This document shows, piece after piece, positions 44,400 to 53,276 of a stretch of 64,000 nt of DNA; position 1 is the stretch's first letter; each line of letters begins with the position of its first letter. This stretch comes from NCEH01 sp043195125 (GTDB taxonomy: Bacteria; Pseudomonadota; Alphaproteobacteria; Rhizobiales; Xanthobacteraceae): NCBI RefSeq assembly GCF_043195125.1, contig NZ_JBAFWR010000007.1. One strand, given 5' to 3'. Both the position numbers and the translations under genes were made by a program. Below the pieces are notes generated by a model. That model did no database searches. It was not told the DNA's origin and saw only the letters and a list, made by a program, of their open reading frames with translations.

Positions 44400-45668
44400 A
44401 TGAGCAAGACCGGCGGCAGCGACAGCAAGAACACGCTTTACTGCTCGTTCTGCGGCAAAAGCCAGCACGAGGTCCGCAAGCTCATCGCAGGACCTACGGT
44501 CTTTATTTGCGACGAGTGTGTCGAACTGTGCATGGATATCATCCGCGAGGAATCCAAGTCCTCGTTGGTGAAGTCGCGGGATGGCATTCCGACCCCGAAG
44601 GAAATCCGCAAGGTCCTCGATGACTATGTCATCGGCCAGGAGCATGCGAAGAAGGTCCTCTCGGTGGCCGTGCACAACCATTACAAGCGTCTCAACCACG
44701 CCACGAAGCACGGCGATGTCGAACTGGCCAAGTCCAACATCATGCTGATCGGGCCCACCGGCTCCGGCAAGACGTTGCTGGCCCAGACTCTCGCGCGCAT
44801 CCTGGACGTGCCGTTCACCATGGCGGACGCCACCACTCTGACGGAAGCGGGCTATGTGGGCGAGGATGTCGAGAACATCATCCTCAAGCTCCTGCAGGCC
44901 GCCGACTACAATGTGGAGCGGGCGCAGCGCGGCATCGTCTATATCGACGAAATCGACAAGATCAGTCGCAAGTCTGACAATCCCTCCATCACCCGCGACG
45001 TTTCGGGCGAAGGCGTGCAGCAGGCGCTGCTGAAGATCATGGAAGGCACGGTCGCCTCCGTGCCGCCCCAGGGTGGTCGCAAGCATCCCCAGCAGGAATT
45101 CCTGCAGGTGGATACGACCAACATCCTGTTCATCTGCGGCGGCGCGTTCGCCGGGCTCGACAAGATCATCTCCACCCGTGGCAAGGGCGGCACCTCCATC
45201 GGGTTTGGCGCCAAGGTCGCGCCGGTGGAAGACCGCCGGCCGGGCGAGGTGTTCCGTGAGGTGGAGCCCGAGGATTTGCTGAAGTACGGCCTGATCCCCG
45301 AGTTCATCGGCCGTCTGCCGGTTCTGGCGACGCTCGGCGATCTCGACGAGGCGGCCCTCAAGCAGATCCTGTCCGAGCCGAAGAACGCGCTGGTGAAGCA
45401 GTATCAGCGTCTGTTCGAGATGGAGAACGTGGATCTGACGATCCACGAGGAGGCGCTCGGCGCCATCGCCCGCAAGGCGATCGAGCGCAAGACCGGCGCC
45501 CGTGGCCTGCGCTCCATCATGGAAGGCATCCTGCTCGATACCATGTTCGACCTCCCCGGCCTCGAGGGCGTGGAGGAAGTGGTGATCAGCAAGGAGGTGG
45601 TCGAGCAGGGAGCCCGGCCGCTCTATATCTACGCCGACCGTGTCGGCGATGCCGGCGCCAGTGCGTGA
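44400..45668 (+). CDS. clpX: ATP-dependent Clp protease ATP-binding subunit ClpX
   Basis: Hexameric AAA+ unfoldase that delivers tagged substrates to ClpP; in alphaproteobacteria it drives cell-cycle proteolysis. The 422-residue protein has the N-terminal zinc-binding domain (CSFCGKS and CDECVELC), Walker A GPTGSGKT (about residue 120), Walker B VYIDEIDKI and the sensor-2 region KTGARGLRS. The ClpP-binding loop reads IGFGAKV. The ATG at 44400 (MSKTGGSDSK) is chosen; the upstream extension lacks similarity. Confidence 0.97.
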   Translation: MSKTGGSDSKNTLYCSFCGKSQHEVRKLIAGPTVFICDECVELCMDIIREESKSSLVKSRDGIPTPKEIRKVLDDYVIGQEHAKKVLSVAVHNHYKRLNHATKHGDVELAKSNIMLIGPTGSGKTLLAQTLARILDVPFTMADATTLTEAGYVGEDVENIILKLLQAADYNVERAQRGIVYIDEIDKISRKSDNPSITRDVSGEGVQQALLKIMEGTVASVPPQGGRKHPQQEFLQVDTTNILFICGGAFAGLDKIISTRGKGGTSIGFGAKVAPVEDRRPGEVFREVEPEDLLKYGLIPEFIGRLPVLATLGDLDEAALKQILSEPKNALVKQYQRLFEMENVDLTIHEEALGAIARKAIERKTGARGLRSIMEGILLDTMFDLPGLEGVEEVVISKEVVEQGARPLYIYADRVGDAGASA

Positions 45669-45998
45669 CGCTCCGCATTCCGTTCAGGCCCCTCGCGCCG
45701 TGTGCGCGGGGGTGGTGTCAAAGCTTGCCCACGGCGCGGCTTTTCTTTCCGGCGGAACGGGATCTGGCACATTCAAGCCGATCCGTCGGAGACTTGATCC
45801 GACGATCTTGAAACCTGTGGGTCGGCTCTCCATCTCAATTTCGAAGAATCCGGTCTCCGGGCTCGGTACTCGTGCCTCTCGCGGCTTTGCCCCTTCTGCA
45901 CTGCCCGCTCCAGCATTGAAAATCCGCTCCCGTCCCGGCTGCGCTGCGCAGGCGGACAGGCGTCCGTGTGTGCCGGCGTCAATAGAAAGGATTGGGTC
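45669..45998 (+). other. Spacer between clpX and lon (330 bases) with heat-shock-type promoter
   Basis: No gene recognised. It holds the sigma-32-like promoter at 45807-45835, which leaves a leader of about 155 bases before lon. No T-run terminator for clpX was seen, so some readthrough into lon is possible. Confidence 0.5.
45807..45835 (+). promoter_or_regulatory. Sigma-32 (heat shock) type promoter for lon
   Basis: CTTGAAA (45807-45813), 14-base spacer and CTCCATCT (45828-45835), against the RpoH consensus CTTGAAA-N11..16-CCCCATNT: one mismatch in fifteen positions. lon is a known heat-shock gene, which supports the reading. Confidence 0.65.
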
Positions 45999-48416
45999 AT
46001 GACGAGCCAAAAGCCGCGCCCTGCGCTCGTTGCCGGCGTCTCTCAGACGTTCCCGGTGCTGCCGCTTCGGGATATTGTTGTTTTCCCCCATATGATCGTT
46101 CCCCTCTTCGTCGGCCGCGAGAAGTCCATCCGCGCGCTGGAAGAGGTCATGCGCGGCGACACCTATATCCTCCTGGCGACCCAGGAGAACGCCTCCGACG
46201 ACGATCCGGCGACCGACGCGATTTACAACGTCGGCACGCTCGCCACCGTGCTGCAATTGCTGAAGCTGCCCGACGGCACCGTGAAGGTGCTGGTGGAAGG
46301 CATCACCCGCGCGCAGGTGGTCAAGTACACCGAGCGCACGGACCTCTACGAGGCCGAGGCGATCACGCTCGACGACGAGGTCGGTGACCGCGTCGAAGGC
46401 GAGGCGCTGGCCCGCTCGGTGGTCAACGAGTTCGAGAATTATGTGAAGCTCAACAAGAAGGTGTCGCCCGAGGTGGTCGGCGTCGTCGGTCAGATCGACG
46501 ACCATTCCAAGCTCGCCGATACCATCGCCTCCCATCTCGCGGTGAAGATTCCCGAGAAGCAGGGCGTGCTGGAGACCATCAAGGTCGCCGAGCGCCTGGA
46601 GAAGGTGCTCGGGCTGATGGAGAGCGAAATCTCCGTGCTCCAGGTGGAGAAGCGCATCCGCACGCGGGTGAAGCGCCAGATGGAGAAGACCCAGCGCGAG
46701 TATTATCTCAACGAGCAGATGAAGGCGATCCAGAAGGAACTCGGCGACGAGGACGGCCGCGACGACCTTCAGGAGCTGGAAGACCGCATCAAGAAGACCA
46801 AGCTCTCCAAGGAAGCCCGTGAAAAGGCCACCCACGAGCTGAAGAAGCTGCGCCAGATGTCGCCCATGTCGGCGGAAGCCACCGTGGTGCGCAATTATCT
46901 GGACTGGCTGCTGTCGATCCCGTGGGGGATCAAGAGCAAGGTCAAGAAGGACCTGCCGTTCGCCCAGTCGATCCTCGATGCCGATCACTACGGCCTCGAC
47001 AAGGTCAAGGAGCGGATCGTCGAGTATCTCGCCGTGCAGAGCCGCGCGAACAAGCTCTCGGGCCCCATCCTGTGCCTCGTCGGCCCTCCGGGCGTCGGCA
47101 AGACCTCGCTGGGCAAGTCCATCGCCAAGGCGACGGGCCGCGAGTTCGTGCGCGTCTCCCTCGGCGGCGTGCGTGACGAGGCGGAGATTCGCGGTCACCG
47201 GCGGACCTATATCGGGTCCATGCCCGGCAAGATCGTGCAGTCCATGCGCAAGGCGAAGAAGTCCAACCCGCTCTTCCTGCTCGATGAGATCGACAAGATG
47301 GGCGCGGACTTCCGCGGCGATCCGTCCTCGGCCCTCCTGGAGGTGCTGGATCCGGAGCAGAACTCCACGTTCAACGACCATTATCTCGAGGTCGATTACG
47401 ACCTGTCGAACGTGATGTTCGTGACCACCGCCAACACCCTCAACATCCCGCCGGCCTTGCTGGACCGGATGGAGGTGATCCGCATCGCCGGATACACCGA
47501 GGACGAGAAGGCGGAGATCTCGCGCAAGCATCTGATCCCGAACGCGGTTCAGAAGCATGGCCTGCAGCCGAAGGAATTCGCCATCGACGATGGCGCCCTG
47601 ATGCTGCTGATCCGCCGCTACACCCGCGAGGCGGGCGTGCGTAATCTGGAGCGCGAGCTCTCCACACTGGCCCGCAAGGCCGTGAAGGAGCTGGTGATGT
47701 CCAAGCGCAAGACCGTCAAGGTCACCGCCAAGAACCTTGAGGAATTCCTCGGCGCGCCGCGCTTCCGCTACGGCGAGATCGAGGGCGAGGATCAGGTGGG
47801 CCTGGTGACGGGCCTTGCCTGGACCGAGGTGGGCGGCGAGCTGCTGACCATCGAAGGCGTCATGATGCCCGGCAAGGGCAAGATGACGGTGACGGGAAAC
47901 CTGCGGGACGTGATGAAGGAATCCATCTCCGCTGCGGCCTCTTATGTCCGCTCGCGGGCCTTGGACTTCGGAATCGAGCCGCCCTTGTTTGAGCGTCGGG
48001 ACATCCATGTCCACGTGCCCGAAGGGGCGACCCCGAAGGATGGTCCTTCCGCCGGCGTCGCCATGGCGACCACCATCGTCTCGGTGCTCACCGGCATTCC
48101 GGTGCGGCGCGATGTGGCCATGACGGGTGAAATCACCCTGCGCGGCCGCGTGCTGCCCATCGGTGGGCTGAAGGAAAAGTTGCTGGCCGCTCTGCGCGGC
48201 GGCATCAAGACCGTCCTCATTCCTGAGGAGAACGCGAAGGACCTGGCCGATATTCCGGCCAATGTGAAGAACGCCATGGAGATCATTCCGGTCTCCCGGA
48301 TGGACGAAGTGCTCAAGCATGCGCTGGTTCGCACGCCTGAGCCCATCGAATGGACCGAACGGCCCATTACCGCCGCCGTGCCGGAAGAAGATGCCGCTGG
48401 CGTGGTTGCTCACTGA
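45999..48416 (+). CDS. lon: ATP-dependent protease Lon (LonA)
   Basis: Homohexameric AAA+ protease that removes misfolded and many regulatory proteins. The 805-residue protein has the N-terminal substrate domain (PVLPLRDIVVFPHMIVPLFVGR), a coiled coil (TQREYYLNEQMKAIQKELG), Walker A GPPGVGKTSLGKS and Walker B LFLLDEIDKMG, and the catalytic dyad Ser684 (KDGPSAGVAM) and Lys727 (GGLKEKLLAA). The start is ATG 45999 (MTSQKPRPA), with AGAAAGGA upstream. Downstream, a terminator hairpin separates it from hup. Confidence 0.97.
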   Translation: MTSQKPRPALVAGVSQTFPVLPLRDIVVFPHMIVPLFVGREKSIRALEEVMRGDTYILLATQENASDDDPATDAIYNVGTLATVLQLLKLPDGTVKVLVEGITRAQVVKYTERTDLYEAEAITLDDEVGDRVEGEALARSVVNEFENYVKLNKKVSPEVVGVVGQIDDHSKLADTIASHLAVKIPEKQGVLETIKVAERLEKVLGLMESEISVLQVEKRIRTRVKRQMEKTQREYYLNEQMKAIQKELGDEDGRDDLQELEDRIKKTKLSKEAREKATHELKKLRQMSPMSAEATVVRNYLDWLLSIPWGIKSKVKKDLPFAQSILDADHYGLDKVKERIVEYLAVQSRANKLSGPILCLVGPPGVGKTSLGKSIAKATGREFVRVSLGGVRDEAEIRGHRRTYIGSMPGKIVQSMRKAKKSNPLFLLDEIDKMGADFRGDPSSALLEVLDPEQNSTFNDHYLEVDYDLSNVMFVTTANTLNIPPALLDRMEVIRIAGYTEDEKAEISRKHLIPNAVQKHGLQPKEFAIDDGALMLLIRRYTREAGVRNLERELSTLARKAVKELVMSKRKTVKVTAKNLEEFLGAPRFRYGEIEGEDQVGLVTGLAWTEVGGELLTIEGVMMPGKGKMTVTGNLRDVMKESISAAASYVRSRALDFGIEPPLFERRDIHVHVPEGATPKDGPSAGVAMATTIVSVLTGIPVRRDVAMTGEITLRGRVLPIGGLKEKLLAALRGGIKTVLIPEENAKDLADIPANVKNAMEIIPVSRMDEVLKHALVRTPEPIEWTERPITAAVPEEDAAGVVAH

Positions 48417-48444
48417 GCAATTTCAAAGACTTAGGTCATAAGGA

Positions 48445-48480
48445 GAGGCGGCCCCGAAAGGGTGCCGCCTCTTTTATTTT
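48445..48480 (+). terminator. Intrinsic terminator after lon
   Basis: GAGGCGGC-CCC, loop GAAA, GGG-T-GCCGCCTC, then CTTTTATTTT (48445-48480). An 11-bp stem with one bulged T and a strong T-run, 28 bases past the lon stop. Confidence 0.88.
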
Positions 48481-48627
48481 GCGTCACGGAATGCGAGAAA
48501 TCGTGCATTGATGCGGGTTTGTGGCGGATCGCGCTTGCAAAAGCCGCATTTTCCGTAAAGCTTCCCGCCCATCGCTGCGGGCTCCCATGTCCCTCGATTC
48601 GAAGATAACAACGGAAGGAACGGTCAC

Positions 48628-48906
48628 ATGACCACCAAGAACGAACTGATCGCCGCGGTGGCCGACGAGGCCAAGCTGACGAAGGCGGCTGCGGCGGCCG
48701 CGGTGGACGCGACGTTCGACATCATCGCCCAGGCCCTCCAGAAGGGTGAAGAAGTGAAGCTCATCGGCTTCGGCTCATTCTCGGTGGTGAGCCGCGCGGC
48801 GCGCGAAGGCCGCAATCCCCGCACCGGCAAGCCGGTGAAGATCAAGGCCTCCAAGGCTCCGAAGTTCACGCCCGGCAAGGGCCTGAAGGAAGCCGTGAAC
48901 GGCTGA
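48628..48906 (+). CDS. hup: DNA-binding protein HU
   Basis: Small dimeric nucleoid protein that bends DNA. The 92-residue protein has the helical N-terminal half (KNELIAAVADEAKLTKAAAAAAVDA), the IGFGSFSV strand and the arm with the signature GRNPRTGKPVKI that inserts proline into the minor groove. GGAAGGAAC precedes the ATG at 48628. Its place after lon is the usual one and separates HU from IHF, whose subunits would not stand here. A dedicated promoter within 48481-48627 is likely but not resolved. Confidence 0.95.
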   Translation: MTTKNELIAAVADEAKLTKAAAAAAVDATFDIIAQALQKGEEVKLIGFGSFSVVSRAAREGRNPRTGKPVKIKASKAPKFTPGKGLKEAVNG

Positions 48907-49300
48907 TCCTCCACCCGTGGGGGTGCTGCTTCGTCTCAAGACCAAGAAGCGCCCCCAGGGTCGCACTGAGGGCACGCCTGGACGTGCCCCGTGCGTTCGG
49001 TCTGCGTGGCTTTCCTGGCTCAGCCTCGGGCTTCAGGCGCCTGAAGACCTGCTCCGCCCTTCCGATGGCGAACCGGCCGGCAATGCGCCCCTGAGGCGCG
49101 TGGAGAGGCGATACAGCGCCCTTCAAGTCCCGAACGGCGGTCTGCAGCAACAGTTTTGCCTTTTGGGGATGCCGTCTCGCACGGCTTGCGCGCCGAGCAG
49201 GCGACGCTTAAAGCTTTCCAACGCATCGCGTGCTGCCGTCATCGCGTCCCAGGACATCGCCTCCCGGGACATGGCGGCAAACGGGAATGCCCGTCAGGTC
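48907..49300 (+). other. Gene-free spacer between hup and tRNA-Val (394 bases)
   Basis: No gene, repeat or mobile element recognised. A weak CACCC-GTG-GGGTG stem follows hup without a T-run. TTGCGC (about 49188) with TAAAGC 17 bases later might serve the tRNA, but this match is poor. Confidence 0.4.
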
Positions 49301-49376
49301 GGGCGGTTAGCTCAGTTGGTAGAGCATCTCGTTTACACCGAGAGGGTCGGCGGTTCGAGCCCGTCACCGCCCACCA
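49301..49376 (+). tRNA. tRNA-Val (anticodon TAC)
   Basis: 76 bases including an encoded CCA. Acceptor GGGCGGT pairs with ACCGCCC; D arm GCTCAGTTGGTAGAGC; anticodon arm TCTCG-TTTACAC-CGAGA gives TAC; T arm GGCGGTTCGAGCCCGTC. It reads GTA and GTG. Confidence 0.96.
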
Positions 49377-49693
49377 TCCTCCCAGCGATTCTTCACCCCG
49401 CTTTCTCGCGCTATCCGATCGGGGATCTGCGGCCCTCATGCGCGATTCGCGCACGGAGCTTGCCCGCTCGCCGCAACGTCGCGCCGGCCATATGTCCCGG
49501 GCGACCCCGCTTTAGGGCTCCAGCGCTCCGAGAGGTCGCGCTCGTTTGCTCGCGAGAGGGCGATGTCAATCCGCTTTCGCAGCGCCGAGTTTTGCACAGG
49601 CCGGCTAAAAATGCCGGTGCTTCGCTTGACTTGATCCGGGCCGCGCCTTATCACCCGCCATCTCGACGCGCCGCCACGAAGGCAGCGTCGCTC
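49377..49693 (+). other. Spacer between tRNA-Val and tRNA-Asp (317 bases)
   Basis: No gene recognised. It ends with a good promoter for tRNA-Asp at 49626-49654. The tRNA-Val and tRNA-Asp genes are therefore probably transcribed separately. Confidence 0.45.
49626..49654 (+). promoter_or_regulatory. Promoter for tRNA-Asp
   Basis: TTGACT (49626-49631), exactly 17 bases, TATCAC (49649-49654). The start site would lie near 49661, about 33 bases before the mature tRNA end. Confidence 0.65.
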
Positions 49694-49770
<77 letters not shown>

Positions 49771-49949
49771 ATTTATTCCCAAATTTTGATCCGATCGGTC
49801 CCGCGTTTTGACGCAGCCGTGCTGTGCGTGACAGGTGTCGCAGAGCCCTGCGGCGCGACGTTTTCGTCCGTCCGCGATACGCACTGCAGACTCCGCTTGT
49901 TCCTGATTTGTTCTTGTGAGATCCTGGTGCCCGTTCCAAGAGGTGCCCT

Positions 49950-50183
49950 ATGCCGCAAGAGCCAGAGCTTGCTTCCTCCAGCCAGTCTTCCGCCTGCAAC
50001 CCCGCCGATTTCGACGTCAGCGAGCAGGACATCGACGAAGCCATCGCGGCCTGCGAGGGCAGTGCGCGTGCTGCGATCCGGGCGCTGCTGGTGGCCTATG
50101 CGATGCTGGAGCGGGACATGAGCCTGCGCGCGTCCGCCGGCTTCGTGCGCCGTGCCGGGCGCGCGCGCCGCCCGGCGGGGTGA
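49950..50183 (+). CDS. Small conserved-looking hypothetical protein (77 aa)
   Basis: I do not recognise a named family. The core NPADFDVSEQDIDEAIAACE and AAIRALLVAYAMLERDM is a helical segment, preceded by a serine-rich start and followed by a basic Arg/Gly end (GFVRRAGRARRPAG). AAGAGGTG eight bases before the ATG at 49950 supports it as a gene. It has high GC, unlike its AT-rich neighbour. Confidence 0.6.
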   Translation: MPQEPELASSSQSSACNPADFDVSEQDIDEAIAACEGSARAAIRALLVAYAMLERDMSLRASAGFVRRAGRARRPAG

Positions 50184-50291
50184 GGCGGAGCCGCGGGTGA
50201 GGACAGGTTAGGGCGTTCAGGGTGACTGCCGTCTGCGGTCGTTCAATTTCCCATCGTCGATACTTTCCTTCGGCTGCTTCGGGAGGCTCGC

Positions 50292-50870
50292 GTGCGTTAT
50301 TCCCCGCTTCGGATCATCTCTTGCTGCATTTTCACGCTGCTCGTGGCGGGGGTCGTTGGACTCTTCTTTCCCGCGACCCTTTCAGCCTATATCGTGGGAT
50401 TGACTGTAATCGCGATGGCCGTTCTCGTCGCCTTGCGGGTGTTCACATGGTGGCGTGCGTTCGCGATCTTGAGCATCGTTCAATTTTTGAGTATATTTAG
50501 CTTAGAGGCGTCATTTTCGTTCGATTTTTATTTTCAATTTTTAATATTGATAATTGAAGCTATCGCCACGCTTGCAATTGTTTCGTATGCCTTCAAAATT
50601 ACAATTTTGCGCAGTTTCACGTGGAAGATTTTTTCTTATTTTTACGCATTTGTTTGCGCAATCAGTGCGGCAACAATGATATATTCTGTGTACGATGAGA
50701 TTTATAGGCCTGACGAAGTTCCATATGCTGTATTCTTATCGCTTTCATTGATAGTGATGATCCCATATTTGGGTTTTATCGCCCTATCCTGGCTGGGGGT
50801 CTGGCGCTATGCGCAGACATGCACAAGAGCGGGCGGGCAGACGCCCCGGACAGAGGGTGCGCTACCCTAG
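50292..50870 (+). CDS. AT-rich multi-helix membrane protein, unknown, probably acquired
   Basis: A 192-residue protein, nearly all hydrophobic, with about five membrane segments (CCIFTLLVAGVVGLFF, LTVIAMAVLVALRVF, FYFQFLILIIEAIATLAIV, YFYAFVCAISAATMIYSV, VFLSLSLIVMIPYLGFIAL). It starts with GTG at 50292 after CGGGAGG. The central part (about 50480-50780) is strongly AT-rich, with codons such as TTT, ATA and AAT that are rare in neighbouring genes, while both ends are of normal GC. This points to horizontal transfer or relaxed selection. No family or partner gene is recognised. Confidence 0.7.
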   Translation: MRYSPLRIISCCIFTLLVAGVVGLFFPATLSAYIVGLTVIAMAVLVALRVFTWWRAFAILSIVQFLSIFSLEASFSFDFYFQFLILIIEAIATLAIVSYAFKITILRSFTWKIFSYFYAFVCAISAATMIYSVYDEIYRPDEVPYAVFLSLSLIVMIPYLGFIALSWLGVWRYAQTCTRAGGQTPRTEGALP

Positions 50871-50884
50871 GGGGTACGGCCCTC
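50853..50884. terminator. Imperfect hairpin after the AT-rich gene
   Basis: GAGGG/CCCTC outer arms and TACCC/GGGTA inner arms around TAGG, overlapping the stop of the AT-rich gene and facing the convergent dehydrogenase gene. No T-run. Confidence 0.35.
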
Positions 50885-50914
50885 GCTCTTGTGGCTGAGC
50901 CCGCCCGGTCGCGC

Positions 50915-52006
50915 TTACGGGCGCCAGAGCACGCCGGAATCGATATGGTCCAGGCTGGGGCGCCCGGTCAGGGCCATGGCGACTTCCAGTTCCGCCCGTA
51001 GCAGATGGACGGCATGTGCCACACCCGCAGCACCGGCCACCGCCAGCGCATGAACATAGGGCCTGCCGATGAGGACGGCGCGCGCGCCCAGGGCCAGGGC
51101 TTTAACGATATCGGTGCCGCGCCGCACGCCGCCATCCAGAAGCAGCGGCATCGTACCCGCCACAGCCTCGGCGATGCGGGGAAGCGCCTCGATGGTCGCC
51201 GGCACCGTATCCAGCGCGCGGCCGCCGTGATTGGACACGATGACCGCCGCCATGCCGGCCTGAACCGCGCGACGCGCGTCCGCCGGATTGAGAATGCCCT
51301 TCACGATGATCGGTAGATCGCTGAGGCCGGCCAGCCACTCCAGGTCGCGCCAGGTGGGCGCGCCTTCGAGGAAGCCCGAGAATAGCGGGCTCCGGCCGAT
51401 TTCGGCGGAAGCGGGCGGGCCGGCGCGCATGCCGCGCAGGTTCACCGGCTCGATGCCGGGAGGCAGGCGGAAGCCCGAGCGCTGCTCGCGATTGCGCAGG
51501 CTCGCCGGTGCGTCCACCGTCACCACCAGGGCACGATAGCCGGCCGCTTTCGCGCGGGCGACGAGGTCCGCCGTGAAGCCTCGGTCGTGTTGGATATAGA
51601 GCTGAAACCAGAGCGGCCCTGTGGCGGCGGCGGCGATGCGCTCCAGGCTCTCGCTGGCCTGCGTGCTGACGACGGTCAGCGCCTTTGCGGCGCCCGCGCC
51701 CGCGACGGTCGCAAGCTCGCCCTCCGGATGCACCAAGCGATGATAGGCGACCGGCGCCAGCAGGATGGGATGCTCCAGCGTCAGCCCCAGCAGCGAGAGC
51801 CGCGTATGGGCGCGAGAGAAGTCCCCAAGCACGGTGTTCTGAAGCTTCAGGCGCGCGAAGGCGGCGCAATTCTCATGCAGCGAGATTTCGTCGGCCGCCC
51901 CACCGTTCACATAGGCGCGCACGCTCTCGCTCATGCGCTGCGCGGCGCGCGCTTCATAATCGGCGAGGGCGACGGCGGGGGCTGAAAAATCCATGCCTTG
52001 TTTCAT
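50915..52006 (-). CDS. FMN-dependent alpha-hydroxy-acid dehydrogenase/oxidase
   Basis: Oxidises an L-2-hydroxy acid (lactate, mandelate or glycolate type) to the 2-oxo acid, with FMN. The 363-residue TIM barrel has the catalytic region SNHGGRALDTVPA, the LLDGGVRRGTDIVKALALGA phosphate-binding stretch and IIVKGIL with the substrate/flavin lysine. The N-terminal ADYEARAAQRMSESVRAYVNGGA is the usual lead. Substrate and electron acceptor are not decided by sequence. Start 52006 (MKQGMDF) or the ATG at 51994; neither has a strong ribosome-binding site. Confidence 0.87.
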   Translation of the reverse strand: MKQGMDFSAPAVALADYEARAAQRMSESVRAYVNGGAADEISLHENCAAFARLKLQNTVLGDFSRAHTRLSLLGLTLEHPILLAPVAYHRLVHPEGELATVAGAGAAKALTVVSTQASESLERIAAAATGPLWFQLYIQHDRGFTADLVARAKAAGYRALVVTVDAPASLRNREQRSGFRLPPGIEPVNLRGMRAGPPASAEIGRSPLFSGFLEGAPTWRDLEWLAGLSDLPIIVKGILNPADARRAVQAGMAAVIVSNHGGRALDTVPATIEALPRIAEAVAGTMPLLLDGGVRRGTDIVKALALGARAVLIGRPYVHALAVAGAAGVAHAVHLLRAELEVAMALTGRPSLDHIDSGVLWRP

Positions 52007-52052
52007 ACACCAGCGCGCCGGCCGCGCGGGAGGGCGCGAACCTGCTTATCCC

Positions 52053-53147
52053 TCACGCGTCCTCGCGCGTCGATGTGCGGATGGTCGTGTCAGCCGCGCC
52101 CGCCGCCGGCGTGGGGACTACGGTGCGGATCACCTCGAAAATATGCCGCATCGCCTGGTCTTCGGCCACGGTCAGGCGGCCATCGCGCTTGATCATGCCC
52201 ATCAGCAAAGGCAGGACGACGGACATTTCCCCCCGGTTGCCCGCGAGGCGCTTGGAGGCCGTGGTTGCCCCGTTCTGGCTCCCCATCAGGGCCATGGCGC
52301 TTTCGCGCAACGCCGCGCGCAGCGCCTCGTCGAAAGATAGCCCCAGGGCGGTCGCGACATGGGACGAATAGGCGTCGATGGTCGCCAGCTGCGCCTGCAT
52401 GGGTACCTTGGCCCGGGCGGCGACAAAGCGGATGAGCAACTGGCCATCGCGCGCACGTTCGATTGCGCGCCTCGCGGCACGGCCACTGTGCGCCGCGGGC
52501 TCGTGCGGCATGGATATCTCGGCCGAAGCGGCCCGCCAGCCCGCTCTCTTGGGCACGCGGCGGGGCAGGGGGGATTCCGGCCGGGGCGGCGCGGGCAGGA
52601 GGTTGGTCGGCACGGGCCAGGGCGCGTGCCAGGGCGGGATCGCGGCGCGCTTGATATGGAAATAGAGCCGCGCGGTGAGGAAAGCGTCCTGGAACGCATC
52701 ATGGCGTTCCGCCTGGGACCCGAGCCCGAGCCGGCCGACGCAGGAGGAAAGCTTGGCCGATTGCCCGGGCCAGTGGCTTTGGGCCGCCTGCATGGTGCAG
52801 AACACCGGCTTCTCGACCGGCGCGCGTTCCGACTTTCTCAGCTCGCGCGCGACATAGTGCATATCGAAACCGGCATTGTGCATGACCAGGCAATCGGCCC
52901 AGTCCAGCCAGGCGCGGACCTCGTCCGCTTCCTCGGCGAATAGGGGCTGGAACCGCAATAGCCAGTCATCCCACCCGTGAACCGCCAATGCGCCGGGGTG
53001 GGAATCCTTGCGGGGGTCGTAGATGCGATAGATGTGGTCCACGTAGGTGCCGCGATCGAACCGGATCGCGGCGATGGCGATGAGCTTATCGTAGGGCAGA
53101 ACACCCGTGGTCTCGGTGTCGAGGACGATGATGCGTTGATTTGGCAT
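52053..53147 (-). CDS. DnaQ-like 3'-5' exonuclease with extra C-terminal helical domain
   Basis: A 364-residue protein. The N-terminal domain is a DEDDh exonuclease: Exo I VLDTETTG (Asp10, Glu12), Exo II HNAGFD (Asp95) and Exo III HDAFQDAF (His149, Asp154). A proline-rich linker (about residues 180-215) follows. The last 110 residues are helical, with an ending VVLPLLMGMIKRDGRLTVAEDQAM that resembles TerB-type helical domains. The start MPNQRIIVLD at 53147 places the active site at the usual distance. The nuclease part resembles the DNA polymerase III epsilon family but lacks a clear clamp-binding motif, so repair or RNA roles are possible. Confidence 0.8.
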   Translation of the reverse strand: MPNQRIIVLDTETTGVLPYDKLIAIAAIRFDRGTYVDHIYRIYDPRKDSHPGALAVHGWDDWLLRFQPLFAEEADEVRAWLDWADCLVMHNAGFDMHYVARELRKSERAPVEKPVFCTMQAAQSHWPGQSAKLSSCVGRLGLGSQAERHDAFQDAFLTARLYFHIKRAAIPPWHAPWPVPTNLLPAPPRPESPLPRRVPKRAGWRAASAEISMPHEPAAHSGRAARRAIERARDGQLLIRFVAARAKVPMQAQLATIDAYSSHVATALGLSFDEALRAALRESAMALMGSQNGATTASKRLAGNRGEMSVVLPLLMGMIKRDGRLTVAEDQAMRHIFEVIRTVVPTPAAGAADTTIRTSTREDA

Positions 53148-53276
53148 GGGCCCCAGCCGTTTGGCGAAAAGTATGGGGGCGGCAATCACCGATTGTCCAG
53201 ATCGCACGGCACGTTAATCCCGCACCGCATTACGTGTGGCGAGGATGAACCGGCGGGGGAGGGGGGGCACTGGTAA

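Noticed and set aside
45640..46002. 120-codon open frame between clpX and lon
   Set aside because: Overlaps both genes and the heat-shock-type promoter; no domain.
45684..48413. 909-codon open frame antisense to lon
   Set aside because: It mirrors lon almost exactly and has no recognisable domain; it results from GC-rich codon bias. lon itself has all catalytic residues.
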